A stretch of DNA of 64,000 bases from an uncultured Gemmataceae bacterium (GCA_937923405.1 CALDUY010000043.1:1-64000); one strand, 5' to 3'; shown: positions 1 to 8,687, numbered from the stretch's first letter. Numbers and translations are program-made. The notes: generated by a model from the letters alone, not told the origin.

Positions 1-6
1 CGCGTA

Positions 7-2460
7 CTAGACGTTGTCGCCCTCCGTCGAGGTCATGCGGCTGGCGGGAGCGACACGCACTTGTTGGCCCCAGCGCCAGTTGGCAATTTCCGGCATGTCG
101 TCGCCATACTCACGGATGTAGTGCTTGTGCTCGATCAGCTTCTCTTGAATGGCCTGCTTGAAATAGGCAGCCCGAGAGCCTAGCTGCGGCAGACGATCGA
201 TCACATCGCCGACCAGATGGAAGCGGTCCAGATCGTTGAGTACCACCATGTCGAACGGAGTCGTCGTTGTCCCTTCCTCCTTGTAGCCGCGGACGTGCAG
301 ATTTTTGTGGTTAGTCCGACGATAGGTCAAGCGATGAATCAGCCAAGGGTAGCCGTGGAAGGCAAAGATGATCGGCTTATCCTTAGTGAACAGGGCGTCG
401 AAGTCGCGATCAGGCAGAGCGTGTGGATGTTCGTTGGGCGACTGCAGCCTCATCAGGTTCACCACGTTAATGACGCGGATTTTCAACTCCGGGAGATTCT
501 GGCGGAGCAGTTCGACGGCGGCAAGCGTCTCCAGAGTGGGCACGTCGCCACAGCAGGCCATGACCACGTCGGGTTCGCTTCCTTTGTCGTTGCTAGCCCA
601 CTCCCAGATGCCGATCCCCTGGGTGCAGTGCTTCACCGCTTGATCCATGTTCAGCCACTGCGGCGCGGGTTGCTTGCCGGCCACCACGACGTTGACGTAG
701 TTGCGACTGCGCAGACAGTGGTCGGTGACGCTGAGCAGACAGTTGGCATCGGGCGGCAGATAGACGCGGACGACCTCGGCTTTCTTGTTGATGACGTGAT
801 CGATGAATCCTGGATCCTGATGCGAAAAGCCGTTGTGATCTTGCCGCCAGACGTGTGAGCTAAGCAGGTAGTTGAGAGAAGCAATCGGCCGTCGCCAGGG
901 AATGTGTCGACAGACCTTCAGCCACTTGGCGTGCTGATTGAACATCGAGTCGATGATGTGGATGAAGGCTTCGTAACAAGAGAAGAAGCCATGTCGACCC
1001 GTGAGCAGATAGCCTTCGAGCCACCCCTGACACTGATGCTCGCTGAGGACTTCGACGACTCGGCCATCCGGACTGAGCTTGTCATCTTCCGGATAGATCT
1101 CGCCCATGAAGCACCGCGTGGTCACTTCCAGCACGTCCTGCCAGCGGTTGGAGTTGTTCTCATCGGGGCTGAACAGGCGGAAGTTCTTGTGATTCATGTT
1201 CCGCTTCATCACGTCTCGGAGGAACTTGCCCATGACTCGGGTGGCCTCTGCCGTGGTTGCCCCAGGTGCGGGTACATCGACAGCGTAGGCGCGGAAATCG
1301 GGCAGGATCAATTCCTGGAGCAATAGTCCCCCATTGGCATGCGGATTGTCGCTCATGCGACGATGGCCTTTCGGCGCCAGCGCGGCCAGCTCTGGCTTGA
1401 GACGTCCCTCTTCGTCGAACAGCTCCTCGGGGCGATAGCTTTTCATCCATTGTTCGAGGATGCGGATGTGGTCTTCCTTGTCCATCTCCCCCATCGGCAC
1501 CTGATGGCTGCGCCAGTAGTCCTCGCACTTTTTGCCGTCGATCTCGGCGGGACAGGTCCAGCCTTTGGGGGTACGGAAGACGATCATCGGCCAGAGGGGG
1601 CGGCGAGTGCCACCTCTCTCGCGGGCCTCGGCCCAGATTTGCTTAATCTCGGGAATGATCGTGTCCAGCGTCTCGGCGAGTTGATGATGCACCGATTCCG
1701 GCTCACGCCCCTCGACGACGTAGACTTTGTAGCCCATGCCCTCGAAATACTTGCGTAACTCGTCTTCGGGGATGCGGGCGAGAAAGCAGGGGTTGGCGAT
1801 TTTGTACCCATTCAGATGAAGGATCGGCAACACTGCGCCATCGCGGGCTGGGTTGAGGAACTTGTTGCCGTGCCAACCAGTGGCCAGCGGCCCGGTCTCG
1901 GCCTCGCCGTCGCCGACTATGCAGGCGACGATCAGATTGGGATTGTCGAAGGCCGCCCCGAAGGCATGCGATAAAGCATATCCCAATTCTCCGCCTTCGT
2001 GGATGCTGCCCGGGGTCTCTGGGGCGACGTGGCTGGGGATGCCGCCGGGAAAGCTAAACTGCTTGAACAGTTTCTTCATGCCCTCGGCATCCTGAGTGAT
2101 GTTCGGGTAGTATTCCGTGTAGGTGCCCTCTAGATAAGCATGCGCCACCATCGACGGTCCACCATGCCCCGGACCGATGATATAGATCATGTCCAAATCG
2201 TCGCGTTTGATGACGCGATTGAGATGGACGCAGAGCATGTTCAGTCCCGGCGAAGTGCCCCAGTGACCCAGCAAGCGCGGCTTGATGTGCTCGCGGCGGA
2301 GCGGTTCTCGCAGCAACGGATTATCCATCAAGTAGATTTGTCCTACCGACAGATAATTCATCGCCCGCCAGTAGGCATCGAGCTTGTACAGTTCCTCCGT
2401 CGACAGCGGCTTAGCCACGTTGCAGGGCTTGGTCGTCGGATGGGTCGCGGTCGGAGTCAT
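7..2460 (-). CDS. xfp: Phosphoketolase (Xfp/Fpk family)
   Basis: Full-length 817-residue thiamine diphosphate enzyme of the phosphoketolase family. The family splits xylulose-5-phosphate or fructose-6-phosphate with phosphate to give acetyl phosphate plus an aldose phosphate, in the cytoplasm. Visible marks are GHWGTSPG near residue 65 and GPGHGG near 97, both bearing family histidines, the signature GDGEAETGPLATGWHGNKF at 183-201 that binds the cofactor and metal, and NGYK near 217. The length matches the usual 790-830. The ATG start has an AAAGGAA ribosome site upstream. It stands alone here, with no acetate kinase or phosphotransacetylase in view, although the downstream side lies outside the window. 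Family assignment is firm; the C5 versus C6 substrate preference is not visible. Confidence 0.96.
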   Translation of the reverse strand: MTPTATHPTTKPCNVAKPLSTEELYKLDAYWRAMNYLSVGQIYLMDNPLLREPLRREHIKPRLLGHWGTSPGLNMLCVHLNRVIKRDDLDMIYIIGPGHGGPSMVAHAYLEGTYTEYYPNITQDAEGMKKLFKQFSFPGGIPSHVAPETPGSIHEGGELGYALSHAFGAAFDNPNLIVACIVGDGEAETGPLATGWHGNKFLNPARDGAVLPILHLNGYKIANPCFLARIPEDELRKYFEGMGYKVYVVEGREPESVHHQLAETLDTIIPEIKQIWAEARERGGTRRPLWPMIVFRTPKGWTCPAEIDGKKCEDYWRSHQVPMGEMDKEDHIRILEQWMKSYRPEELFDEEGRLKPELAALAPKGHRRMSDNPHANGGLLLQELILPDFRAYAVDVPAPGATTAEATRVMGKFLRDVMKRNMNHKNFRLFSPDENNSNRWQDVLEVTTRCFMGEIYPEDDKLSPDGRVVEVLSEHQCQGWLEGYLLTGRHGFFSCYEAFIHIIDSMFNQHAKWLKVCRHIPWRRPIASLNYLLSSHVWRQDHNGFSHQDPGFIDHVINKKAEVVRVYLPPDANCLLSVTDHCLRSRNYVNVVVAGKQPAPQWLNMDQAVKHCTQGIGIWEWASNDKGSEPDVVMACCGDVPTLETLAAVELLRQNLPELKIRVINVVNLMRLQSPNEHPHALPDRDFDALFTKDKPIIFAFHGYPWLIHRLTYRRTNHKNLHVRGYKEEGTTTTPFDMVVLNDLDRFHLVGDVIDRLPQLGSRAAYFKQAIQEKLIEHKHYIREYGDDMPEIANWRWGQQVRVAPASRMTSTEGDNV

Positions 2461-2673
2461 GTCTGGGGATTCCTTTTCTCGTTAAGAGGACACGTGATCG
2501 ACGATCGCGGCTTAGACGTAAGCTGAGGCGACCTCCGTGAGGAAGCGATCTTAGAAGTTGTAGGGTCTGACCTCAGTGATGACGTGTGAAAAATTCCTCG
2601 TTTGTCAAGCTGTCTGGTGCGTCAGCGCTGATCCTGCTACACTCCGGGAGAGGCTCTCAGGAGGTAGATTTTC

Positions 2674-3282
2674 ATGCTAGGTGTGACCCTGGATGTCAGG
2701 CCGTTCCTTGCTCGGGTGGGCGAAGAACTCCAACGCATCGATCCCAATGAAGTAACCGCGCTATCGAACGCGATCTACGACTGCTACCAGCGCGATCGGT
2801 TCGTCTTCGTTATCGGCAACGGTGGTTCCGGCTCGAACGCTTCACATTTTTGCGAAGACGTGGGCAAGGGAAGTCTAAGACGCGAGGATTTCGAGAACGA
2901 CCGCAAAAAGCGTGTTCGCATCCTCAGTCTGACCGACAACACGCCGTACATCCTCGCTTGGGGCAATGACGAAGGGTTCGACCGCGTCTTCGTCGAGCAG
3001 CTCAAGAATCTCGCTAGTCCGGGCGATCTGCTCATCGCTATCTCGGGGTCGGGCAACAGTCCCAACATCCTCCGCGCCGTCGAATGGGCCAACGCGCACG
3101 GACTGATGACGTTCGGATGCACGGGCTTCACGGGCGGCAAGCTGCGGCGTTTGGCCAAGCAATGTCTCCACGTCCCGCTGGAAGACATGGGCATTGTCGA
3201 GACCATCCATCTGGCCGCCTTCCACTGGATCGTCGATGATCTGCATCGCCGCATTGGGATGAACAACACGCCGCGACCATGA
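2674..3282 (+). CDS. SIS-domain sugar phosphate isomerase, GmhA-like
   Basis: A 202-residue single SIS domain protein. The sugar-phosphate binding loops are visible as IGNGGSGSNASHF at 47-59 and ISGSGNSPN at 123-131, and the overall pattern resembles sedoheptulose-7-phosphate isomerase (GmhA) and DiaA proteins. AGGAGGT sits seven or eight bases before the ATG. Its stop overlaps the start of the following ROK kinase by four bases (ATGA), so the two are translationally coupled and probably act on the same sugar. A heptose isomerase role is possible, but GmhA-like proteins in planctomycetes often occur outside lipopolysaccharide loci, so I leave the substrate open. Confidence 0.85.
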   Translation: MLGVTLDVRPFLARVGEELQRIDPNEVTALSNAIYDCYQRDRFVFVIGNGGSGSNASHFCEDVGKGSLRREDFENDRKKRVRILSLTDNTPYILAWGNDEGFDRVFVEQLKNLASPGDLLIAISGSGNSPNILRAVEWANAHGLMTFGCTGFTGGKLRRLAKQCLHVPLEDMGIVETIHLAAFHWIVDDLHRRIGMNNTPRP

Positions 3283-4184
3283 GGAACTATCTGGGGATAG
3301 AAATCGGCGGCACCAAGCTGCAGGTCGGGGTCGGTCCCGATGACGGGAAGCTACGGGCATTGTGGCGCGGCACAGTGAACCCCGCTGAAGGGCCAGACGG
3401 CATCCGCCGGCAGATCCTCGCCGCCGTCCCCGAGGTATTGACTCAATCGGGACTGAGTCGCTCGCAGGTGCATGGCGTCGGCATTGGCTTCGGTGGGCCA
3501 GTCGACGATGCCACCAACACCGTCATCAAGTCGCACCAGATCGATGGCTGGGACAACTTTCCGCTGGCCAACTGGATCGGCGAGCTGGTCGGTGTACCAG
3601 CAGCCCTGGGGAATGATGCCGACGTTGCCGGCCTCGCCGAGGCACGTCACGGAGCCGGAAAAGACCTATCTCCGATCTTTTATATCACGATTGGGTCGGG
3701 GATCGGCGGCGGACTAATCCTTGATGGCCAAATCTACCGAGGACAGGGACGTGGAGCGGCGGAGATTGGTCACTGTATCGCCGCCTTCGACGGAGACACC
3801 CCTGTTCCGCTGGAACAGCTGGCCTCGGGCTGGGCTATTGGACGACAGCCGCATTCTCGTCTGCCGACCCCGCACACAGCCAGCGACCTTGCCCAGTTAG
3901 CCCGGCAAGGCGACGAGGAGGCACACGCCATCCTACACCATGCCTGGCATCACCTGGCGGTAGCCATTTCTCGGGTCATCGCTTTACTCTGTCCGCGTCG
4001 TGTCATTCTCGGTGGCGGGGTGTCGCTGATGGGCGAGCTGCTCTTCGAGCCGTTGCCCCAACTGGTCCAGCAGTACACCTTCGAACCGTTTCGTGGATTG
4101 ACCGAACTGGTTGCCGCGGCCCTCGGCGAAGAGGTGGTGGTGCATGGGGCCATCGCGTTAGCCGCTCAGAAGCTGCGTCCCTGA
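3279..4184 (+). CDS. ROK family sugar kinase
   Basis: A 301-residue ROK protein, with a phosphate loop GIEIGGTKL at residues 6-14, the catalytic aspartate in GNDAD at 111-115 and the adenosine loop TIGSGIGGG at 137-145. ROK kinases phosphorylate glucose, fructose or amino sugars in the cytoplasm; no DNA-binding N-terminal domain is present, so it is a kinase rather than a repressor. The zinc-binding CxCGxxGCxE signature normal in bacterial ROK proteins is missing: after EIGH (162-165) only one cysteine follows. It starts inside the stop of the SIS gene (ATGA overlap). Substrate is unknown; a hexose or heptose derivative shared with the SIS partner is the likely inference. Confidence 0.87.
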   Translation: MRNYLGIEIGGTKLQVGVGPDDGKLRALWRGTVNPAEGPDGIRRQILAAVPEVLTQSGLSRSQVHGVGIGFGGPVDDATNTVIKSHQIDGWDNFPLANWIGELVGVPAALGNDADVAGLAEARHGAGKDLSPIFYITIGSGIGGGLILDGQIYRGQGRGAAEIGHCIAAFDGDTPVPLEQLASGWAIGRQPHSRLPTPHTASDLAQLARQGDEEAHAILHHAWHHLAVAISRVIALLCPRRVILGGGVSLMGELLFEPLPQLVQQYTFEPFRGLTELVAAALGEEVVVHGAIALAAQKLRP

Positions 4185-4205
4185 GGCTCGATATCCCAAA
4201 GCCCG

Positions 4206-4964
4206 TCAGAACCAGCCGCCAGTGATCGGCAGTGTCTGGCCGGTAATGTAGCTGGACTCTTCGGAAGCGAAAAACAGCACGGCGTGGGCCACTTCCTCGG
4301 GTCGGCCACAGCGGCCCACGGGGATCTGTTTTTCGTACTCGGCCAGCACCTCGGGTTTCAACCCCTGTAGCATTGGCGTGTGAATCACTCCCGGAGCGAC
4401 GGCGTTGACCGTGATCCCGCGGCGGGCTAGTTCGCGGCCCATTACCTTGGTCAGAGCAATGACGCCAGCTTTGGCAGCGGCGTAGTTCGCTTGACCATGG
4501 AAGCCGATGATGCCGGCGATCGAGGCGATGTTGATAATCCGTCCTCCGTCTCGCAGAATCTCAGCCCCGAGCTTGGAACAAAAGAAGACGCCATCCAAAT
4601 TGGTTTGGATCACGCTGTGCCACTCTGTGGGCGTCATCTTTTTGACCGTTCGATCGCGGAGAATGCCCGCGTTGTTCACCAGAATGTCCAGTCCGCCGAG
4701 TTCGTTCTTGATGCGCTGCATCAGTGCCTCGACAGAGTCGTAACGGCTGACGTCGGCCTCGAACTGATGCACAGGTACGTTGTGTTGGCGGAGACGCTCG
4801 GCGGTGGCTTCGGCATCTTGACGATTGACGCCAGCTTCGTCAGGGAAGTAATTGAGAACGCAGGTAGCCCCGGCGGCGGCAAACGCCTCCAGAAAGGCAG
4901 CTCCCATGCCGCGCGAGCTGCCGGTGACCAGTACCACTTTGCCCGGAAAGCTGTAGCGGACCAT
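4206..4964 (-). CDS. SDR family oxidoreductase, FabG-like
   Basis: A 252-residue classical short-chain dehydrogenase/reductase. The NAD(P) glycine motif TGSSRGMG lies at 14-21, NNAG at 97-100 and the catalytic Ser148, Tyr161 and Lys165 (YAAAK) are all present, so the enzyme should be active. Best resemblance is to 3-oxoacyl-ACP reductase (FabG) and acetoacetyl-CoA reductase, but no fatty acid genes lie nearby, so the substrate is uncertain. GGAG is seven bases before the ATG. It sits just downstream of the terminator-like hairpin that closes the ribosomal cluster and converges with the ROK gene. Confidence 0.88.
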   Translation of the reverse strand: MVRYSFPGKVVLVTGSSRGMGAAFLEAFAAAGATCVLNYFPDEAGVNRQDAEATAERLRQHNVPVHQFEADVSRYDSVEALMQRIKNELGGLDILVNNAGILRDRTVKKMTPTEWHSVIQTNLDGVFFCSKLGAEILRDGGRIINIASIAGIIGFHGQANYAAAKAGVIALTKVMGRELARRGITVNAVAPGVIHTPMLQGLKPEVLAEYEKQIPVGRCGRPEEVAHAVLFFASEESSYITGQTLPITGGWF

Positions 4965-4994
4965 GACCAGACTCCAGCGAAGGGAAAAGACCGA

Positions 4995-5029
4995 ACCCGC
5001 GTCGGCCTGGAACGAAGGCGGACGCGGGT
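4995..5029 (-). terminator. Hairpin terminator after the ribosomal operon
   Basis: Arms at 4995-5008 and 5016-5029 pair over 14 positions with one mismatch around a seven-base loop. Read on the minus strand the stem is followed by a pyrimidine-rich run containing TCTTTTCCC. It lies 29 bases past the rplQ stop and before the SDR gene, which is where a factor-independent terminator of the ribosomal cluster would be expected. The T-tract is short, so part of the termination may need a factor. Confidence 0.6.
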
Positions 5030-5057
5030 CAAGCCGAAATAGCAGGATCCAGCAGCC

Positions 5058-5687
5058 TTAGTTCGTGGCCGGCGGTTGCTGTTGCGGTTCATTCGTGGGC
5101 GGAGTAGCGGAACTTTCTGTAGTTGGTTCCGTCGCCGAGGCCTGGACAACGGGTTCCGGAGCCGCGGCCGATGTAGTCGCCGGAGTCGACGTGGCGGCCG
5201 GAGTTGGTGCGACCACTGGAGCTGGAGCCGGTGCAGTCTTTCGCTTCACGCGCTTATCGCCCGGCTTGACGAACTCCAGAAAGGCCGTCTCACCGGCATC
5301 GCCGAGCCGACGTTCGGCTCGCTTGAGGATGCGGAGATAGCCGCCCGGACGATCAGCATAGCGCGGAGCGATCTCGAGGAACAGCTTAATGATGACCTGG
5401 GTCTCATCTGCTGGGGCCGGCTTGTCCTTGGAAGCCTCGGCGTCGATGGGACGCACTTCGGCCTTGGATGGCGGACCCAATCGCGCCAGCACCAGCCGAC
5501 GCGCGTGCAGGGTGTTCTTCTTGGCCAGAGTGATTAGTTTTTCGATGAACGGCCGCACTTCCTTCGCCTTGGCCACGGTAGTGACAATCCGCTCATGGCG
5601 GATTAGTGCTAGCGTCAGGTTACGGAACAAGGCCTTGCGGTGGGCAGCATTGCGTCCCAAGCGGCGGCCAGCTTTTAGATGTCGCAT
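5058..5687 (-). CDS. rplQ: 50S ribosomal protein L17 with a long C-terminal tail
   Basis: The first part is clear L17 (MRHLKAGRRLGRNAAHR at the start, then the RPFIEKLITLAKK region), and PGGYLRILK and FLEFV end the globular domain near residue 140. L17 is usually about 115-130 residues; this one has 209. The extra length is an insert rich in K, A and P after the ARLGPP segment and a tail of about 65 residues made almost only of Ala, Pro, Thr, Ser and Gln. The tail looks unstructured and would project from the 50S surface near the exit tunnel. Last gene of the ribosomal cluster, 22 bases after rpoA. Confidence 0.95.
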   Translation of the reverse strand: MRHLKAGRRLGRNAAHRKALFRNLTLALIRHERIVTTVAKAKEVRPFIEKLITLAKKNTLHARRLVLARLGPPSKAEVRPIDAEASKDKPAPADETQVIIKLFLEIAPRYADRPGGYLRILKRAERRLGDAGETAFLEFVKPGDKRVKRKTAPAPAPVVAPTPAATSTPATTSAAAPEPVVQASATEPTTESSATPPTNEPQQQPPATN

Positions 5688-5709
5688 GGCTGATTACTCG
5701 TGGTCAGGG

Positions 5710-6705
5710 TTAACGCTTAGCTGGGATTTTCATGCCCAGGCTCAGTCCGCGTTCTTGCAGTTTGATCTTCACTTCTTTCAGCGTCGTTTCCCCGAAGTTT
5801 CGCACTTCGAGCAACTCCTCGTCACTGCGGATCACCAGATCGCGCACTGTAGTGATGCCCTCGGATTCCAGACAGTTGGTTGCCCGGACGGACAGTTCTA
5901 ATTCGGCCAGGCTCATGTTGAGCTTCCGTTCTAGTTCATGGTCGATCGCATCGCCGGCTTGTGCCGAGGGCATGACGTCATCCATCCCGATCTCTGGTCC
6001 TGGCTCAGCGTACTGGATGAATGGGTTGAGGTGCTTGCGGAGAATCTTCGCGCCCTCGACCAGAGCCATCTGCGGTGAGACGGTGCCGTTGGTCCAAATT
6101 TCCAGGATCAGCTTGTCATAGTTGGTCCGCTGACCGACGCGGGTATCCTCGATCTCGTGCTTGACGCGGATAACAGGAGAGAAACTTGAATCCACAGGAA
6201 TGACCCCGATCTCCCGCTCCTTGCCGGCGTTTTCCTCAGCGGTGCGATAGCCGCGTCCGTTTTCGACCGTCATTTCCACGACAAAAGGTACATCGTCGGT
6301 CAAAGTGGCGATGACATGATCGGGATTGATGATTTCCACATCCGGATCGGTCATGATGTCCTTGGCCAGAACCACGCCCTTATCTTGCCGGTTGATGCGG
6401 ATGATTCGCGGCTGATCGGAGGCGTTTTTGACGACCAGGCTCTTGATGTTGAGGATGATGTCCGTTACGTCCTCAACGACGCCCGAGATGGTGCTGATCT
6501 CGTGCATCACGCCTTGAATCTTGACCTTGGTGACGGCACTGCCTTCGAGGCTGGAGAGCAGAATACGCCGCAAACTGTTGCCGACCGTGACGCCGAAGCC
6601 ACGCTCGAACGGTTCCGCGATGAACTTGCCGTAGGTGTCGGTCAGAGTGCTTCGATCACTGACGACACGGTTGGGCAGCTCCAGGCCACGCCAACGAATT
6701 CGCAT
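5710..6705 (-). CDS. rpoA: RNA polymerase alpha subunit
   Basis: 331 residues with both standard halves. The N-terminal dimerisation domain includes EPFERGFGVTVGNSLRRILL near 32-51. The C-terminal domain includes ELSVRATNCLESEGITTVRD and EVRNFGETTLKEVK, the helix-hairpin-helix region that contacts UP elements and activators. Normal length and order for the alpha operon (rpsM, rpsK, rpsD, rpoA, rplQ). The ATG start is preceded by GGAG at a spacing of eight bases. Confidence 0.98.
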   Translation of the reverse strand: MRIRWRGLELPNRVVSDRSTLTDTYGKFIAEPFERGFGVTVGNSLRRILLSSLEGSAVTKVKIQGVMHEISTISGVVEDVTDIILNIKSLVVKNASDQPRIIRINRQDKGVVLAKDIMTDPDVEIINPDHVIATLTDDVPFVVEMTVENGRGYRTAEENAGKEREIGVIPVDSSFSPVIRVKHEIEDTRVGQRTNYDKLILEIWTNGTVSPQMALVEGAKILRKHLNPFIQYAEPGPEIGMDDVMPSAQAGDAIDHELERKLNMSLAELELSVRATNCLESEGITTVRDLVIRSDEELLEVRNFGETTLKEVKIKLQERGLSLGMKIPAKR

Positions 6706-6793
6706 GAGAAAGTCTCCAACAGTTTCAAGGGAGCAGCAGGAGTCAGAAATCCGCGATAAAGTCTGGCTCCCGGCTCACCGGGGTTGGTAGGTA

Positions 6794-7489
6794 TTAGCGC
6801 GAGCAGAACTCGATAATCAGCTGCTCTTGAATGTCATCCTTGATGCGTGGATCCACATCCGAGCGAGACGGAACGGCGATAACTTTGCCCTCCGGAGGAT
6901 CGTTGCTAATACGCTGTAACCAGGACGGTGGATCATCGGGCTTGTCCTGCAACTGCTGCCGCACTTGCGCTGCCACGTTGCGACCGCGTTTGCTGCCTTC
7001 GCCCTCGCCTCCGGGTGCGCCTTTGCGGCGGGAACGCTCACGAATCTTGACAAGGATCGAGTCGTCCTTGTTGACCAAAATGCTCGGAATGTTGCACAGT
7101 CGACCGTTCAGATAGATGTGTCCGTGCAGCACGAGTTGGCGAGCGGCAGCGCGGCTAGGCGCGAAGCCCAGCCGATAGACCACGTTATCGAGGCGGCGTT
7201 CCAGCAATTGCAGCAGCATCTCGCCCGTGTTCTCCGGCGACTTGGTCGCTAGAGCGAAGTAGCGTCGGAACTGGCGTTCCAACACGCCATAGAACCGCTT
7301 GAGCTTCTGCTTTTCGCGAAGCCGCAAGCCGTACTCGCTCAATTTGCCTTTGCGGTAGCCGTGCATGCCTGGAGCCACGTTGCGCCGGTCGATGGCGCAT
7401 TTGGGGCTGTCACAGCGACTGCCTTTGAGATACAGCTTCATGCCTTCGCGACGGCAGAGCTTGCAAACCGGATCCGTATATCGTGCCAT
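6794..7489 (-). CDS. rpsD: 30S ribosomal protein S4
   Basis: 231 residues, somewhat longer than the usual 200-210. The N-terminus keeps four zinc-ligand cysteines (C9, C12, C26, C31), so it is the zinc-binding form of S4. The S4 RNA-binding fold follows (RLDNVVYRLGFAPSRAAARQ). An extra Gly/Ser/Lys/Arg-rich stretch at roughly 150-185 interrupts the C-terminal part. S4 nucleates 30S assembly and in other bacteria represses its own operon; no classic S4 target pseudoknot was identified here. Confidence 0.97.
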   Translation of the reverse strand: MARYTDPVCKLCRREGMKLYLKGSRCDSPKCAIDRRNVAPGMHGYRKGKLSEYGLRLREKQKLKRFYGVLERQFRRYFALATKSPENTGEMLLQLLERRLDNVVYRLGFAPSRAAARQLVLHGHIYLNGRLCNIPSILVNKDDSILVKIRERSRRKGAPGGEGEGSKRGRNVAAQVRQQLQDKPDDPPSWLQRISNDPPEGKVIAVPSRSDVDPRIKDDIQEQLIIEFCSR

Positions 7490-7586
7490 ATCAGCTTCAG
7501 CTTTCAGCTAGCAGTCAGGGATTATGGAAGCGTCCAGCTATCAGGCAGAGATTCGGCCACCGATAGCTGACCTCGAGTCTGTTGAA
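7490..7586 (-). other. rpsK-rpsD spacer with CAGCT repeats and weak hairpin
   Basis: This spacer is unusually long for the cluster. It contains CAGCTT twice in tandem at 7492-7503, CAGCTA at 7505-7510 and again at 7535-7540. An imperfect inverted repeat pairs 7535-7543 with 7561-7569. The words resemble the short dispersed CAGCT/TAGCTG repeats seen in some bacterial genomes. It could be a mobile-repeat remnant or a structured leader for rpsD; I cannot tell which. Confidence 0.35.
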
Positions 7587-7967
7587 TTACACACGTCGTT
7601 TCTTGGGCGGACGGCAGCCGTTGTGCGGCAGCGGGGTCACGTCTTCGATAGCCTTGATGTTCAGGCCGGACTGTTGTAGCGCAGTGATCGCCGACTCTCG
7701 ACCTGAACCGGGGCCTTTGACGCGCACTTCGATCTCTTTGAGACCGAACTTGCTGGCCTTCTCGGCCACGACTTCGGCGGCCCGCTGAGCGGCGAACGGC
7801 GTCGATTTGCGGCTGCCCTTGAAGCCCACGGTTCCCGCCGAGGCAAAGCAGAGGGCGTCGCCGTTGGTGTCGGTGATGGTCACAATAGTATTATTGAACG
7901 TCGCCTTAATGTGGGCGATGCCTCGGCTGACGTTCCGGCGTTGTTTGCGTTTCTTGCTCTTGGCCAC
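7587..7967 (-). CDS. rpsK: 30S ribosomal protein S11
   Basis: 126 residues, standard length. Diagnostic segments are GIAHIKATFNNTIVTITD near 16-33, the KSTPFAAQRAAE stretch, VKGPGSGRESAI, and the C-terminus DVTPLPHNGCRPPKKRRV. S11 forms part of the 30S platform and contacts the mRNA exit site. Start is GTG, with GAGG eight bases before it. It belongs to the alpha part of the cluster between rpsM and rpsD, with unusually long spacers on both sides. Confidence 0.97.
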   Translation of the reverse strand: MAKSKKRKQRRNVSRGIAHIKATFNNTIVTITDTNGDALCFASAGTVGFKGSRKSTPFAAQRAAEVVAEKASKFGLKEIEVRVKGPGSGRESAITALQQSGLNIKAIEDVTPLPHNGCRPPKKRRV

Positions 7968-8021
7968 GTCGAATGCCTCGATCGAATACAGAGCGGATGA
8001 AGAGGTAACAATGACATATAT

Positions 8022-8044
8022 GGAGGAACCCAGCTGGCTCCTCC
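8022..8044 (-). other. Hairpin in the rpsM-rpsK spacer
   Basis: GGAGGAACC at 8022-8030 pairs with GGCTCCTCC at 8036-8044 (one mismatch, loop of five). It sits in the 113-base gap between the rpsM stop and the rpsK start. There is no T-tract, so it is more likely a processing or translational control element than a terminator. It is also possible that it is just a chance GC-rich stem. Confidence 0.35.
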
Positions 8045-8078
8045 GTAGTTCTTCTTCTCACTTCATCCTGGTCTAGAA

Positions 8079-8465
8079 TTACTTGCCAGCTTCCTTAACG
8101 CCCTTCTTGCCTGCCACGGTTTTACGCGGTCCTTTGCGGGTACGAGCGTTCGTACGAGTGCGTTGACCTCGGCAGGGCAAGTGACGCCGATGCCGGGTGC
8201 CGCGGTAGCAGCCTATCTGAATCAGCCGCTGGATGTTCTGCTGAATCTCGCGACGCAGCGGACCTTCCACCGTGTATTCGCGGTCGAGGATCGTCGCGAT
8301 GCGAGCGATCTCGTCGTCGCTCAGTTCCTTGGCGCGGCGGAGCGGATCCACGCGGGCCTGTTCGCACACCTGCAACGCCAATGCTGGCCCAATGCCATAC
8401 AGGTAACGTAGCGAGATGTGCGTCGGTTTGTCATTGGGCAGGTCCACACCCAAAATACGAGGCAT
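8079..8465 (-). CDS. rpsM: 30S ribosomal protein S13
   Basis: 128 residues. MPRILGVDLPNDKPTHISL and LRYLYGIGPALALQVCEQA are typical, followed by CYRGTRHRRHLPCRGQRTRT and the basic TRKGPRKTVAGKK tail that reaches the P-site tRNA. S13 forms the 30S head and contacts L5 in bridge B1b. AAAGGAG stands seven bases before the ATG. It directly follows rpmJ, since infA is not between map and rpmJ. Confidence 0.97.
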   Translation of the reverse strand: MPRILGVDLPNDKPTHISLRYLYGIGPALALQVCEQARVDPLRRAKELSDDEIARIATILDREYTVEGPLRREIQQNIQRLIQIGCYRGTRHRRHLPCRGQRTRTNARTRKGPRKTVAGKKGVKEAGK

Positions 8466-8477
8466 GGTAGATCTCCT

Positions 8478-8591
8478 TTATCCCTGCCGCTGTTTGTGTC
8501 GGGGGTTGGTACAGATGACCAACAGTTTTCCGTGTCGGCGGATCAGTTTGCAATTCTCGCAAATCCGCTTCACGCTGGATCGAACCTTCAT
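8478..8591 (-). CDS. rpmJ: 50S ribosomal protein L36
   Basis: A 37-residue protein beginning MKVRSSVKRICENCKLIRR and ending NPRHKQRQG. C11, C14, C27 and H33 form the zinc ribbon of the C+ type of L36. The reading frame stays open farther upstream, but the extra residues do not look like L36, and the family start MKVR fixes the ATG at 8591. It ends 12 bases before rpsM, in the standard order rpmJ-rpsM-rpsK. Confidence 0.95.
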   Translation of the reverse strand: MKVRSSVKRICENCKLIRRHGKLLVICTNPRHKQRQG

Positions 8592-8687
8592 GGGAAGCAA
8601 CACTCCGTGCTGTCGCTGACAGCCTCTTGCAATAGGGAAAGTGTGTTTATAGCAAGCCGTCCAGAGGCGTACAAGGGGGAGACGCAA

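Noticed and set aside
1..2460. Several long plus-strand ORFs inside the phosphoketolase gene
   Set aside because: They have no family resemblance and lie antisense to a complete, well conserved enzyme.
8592..8687. infA or longer rpmJ in the map-rpmJ gap
   Set aside because: Residues encoded upstream of MKVRSS resemble neither IF-1 nor L36.
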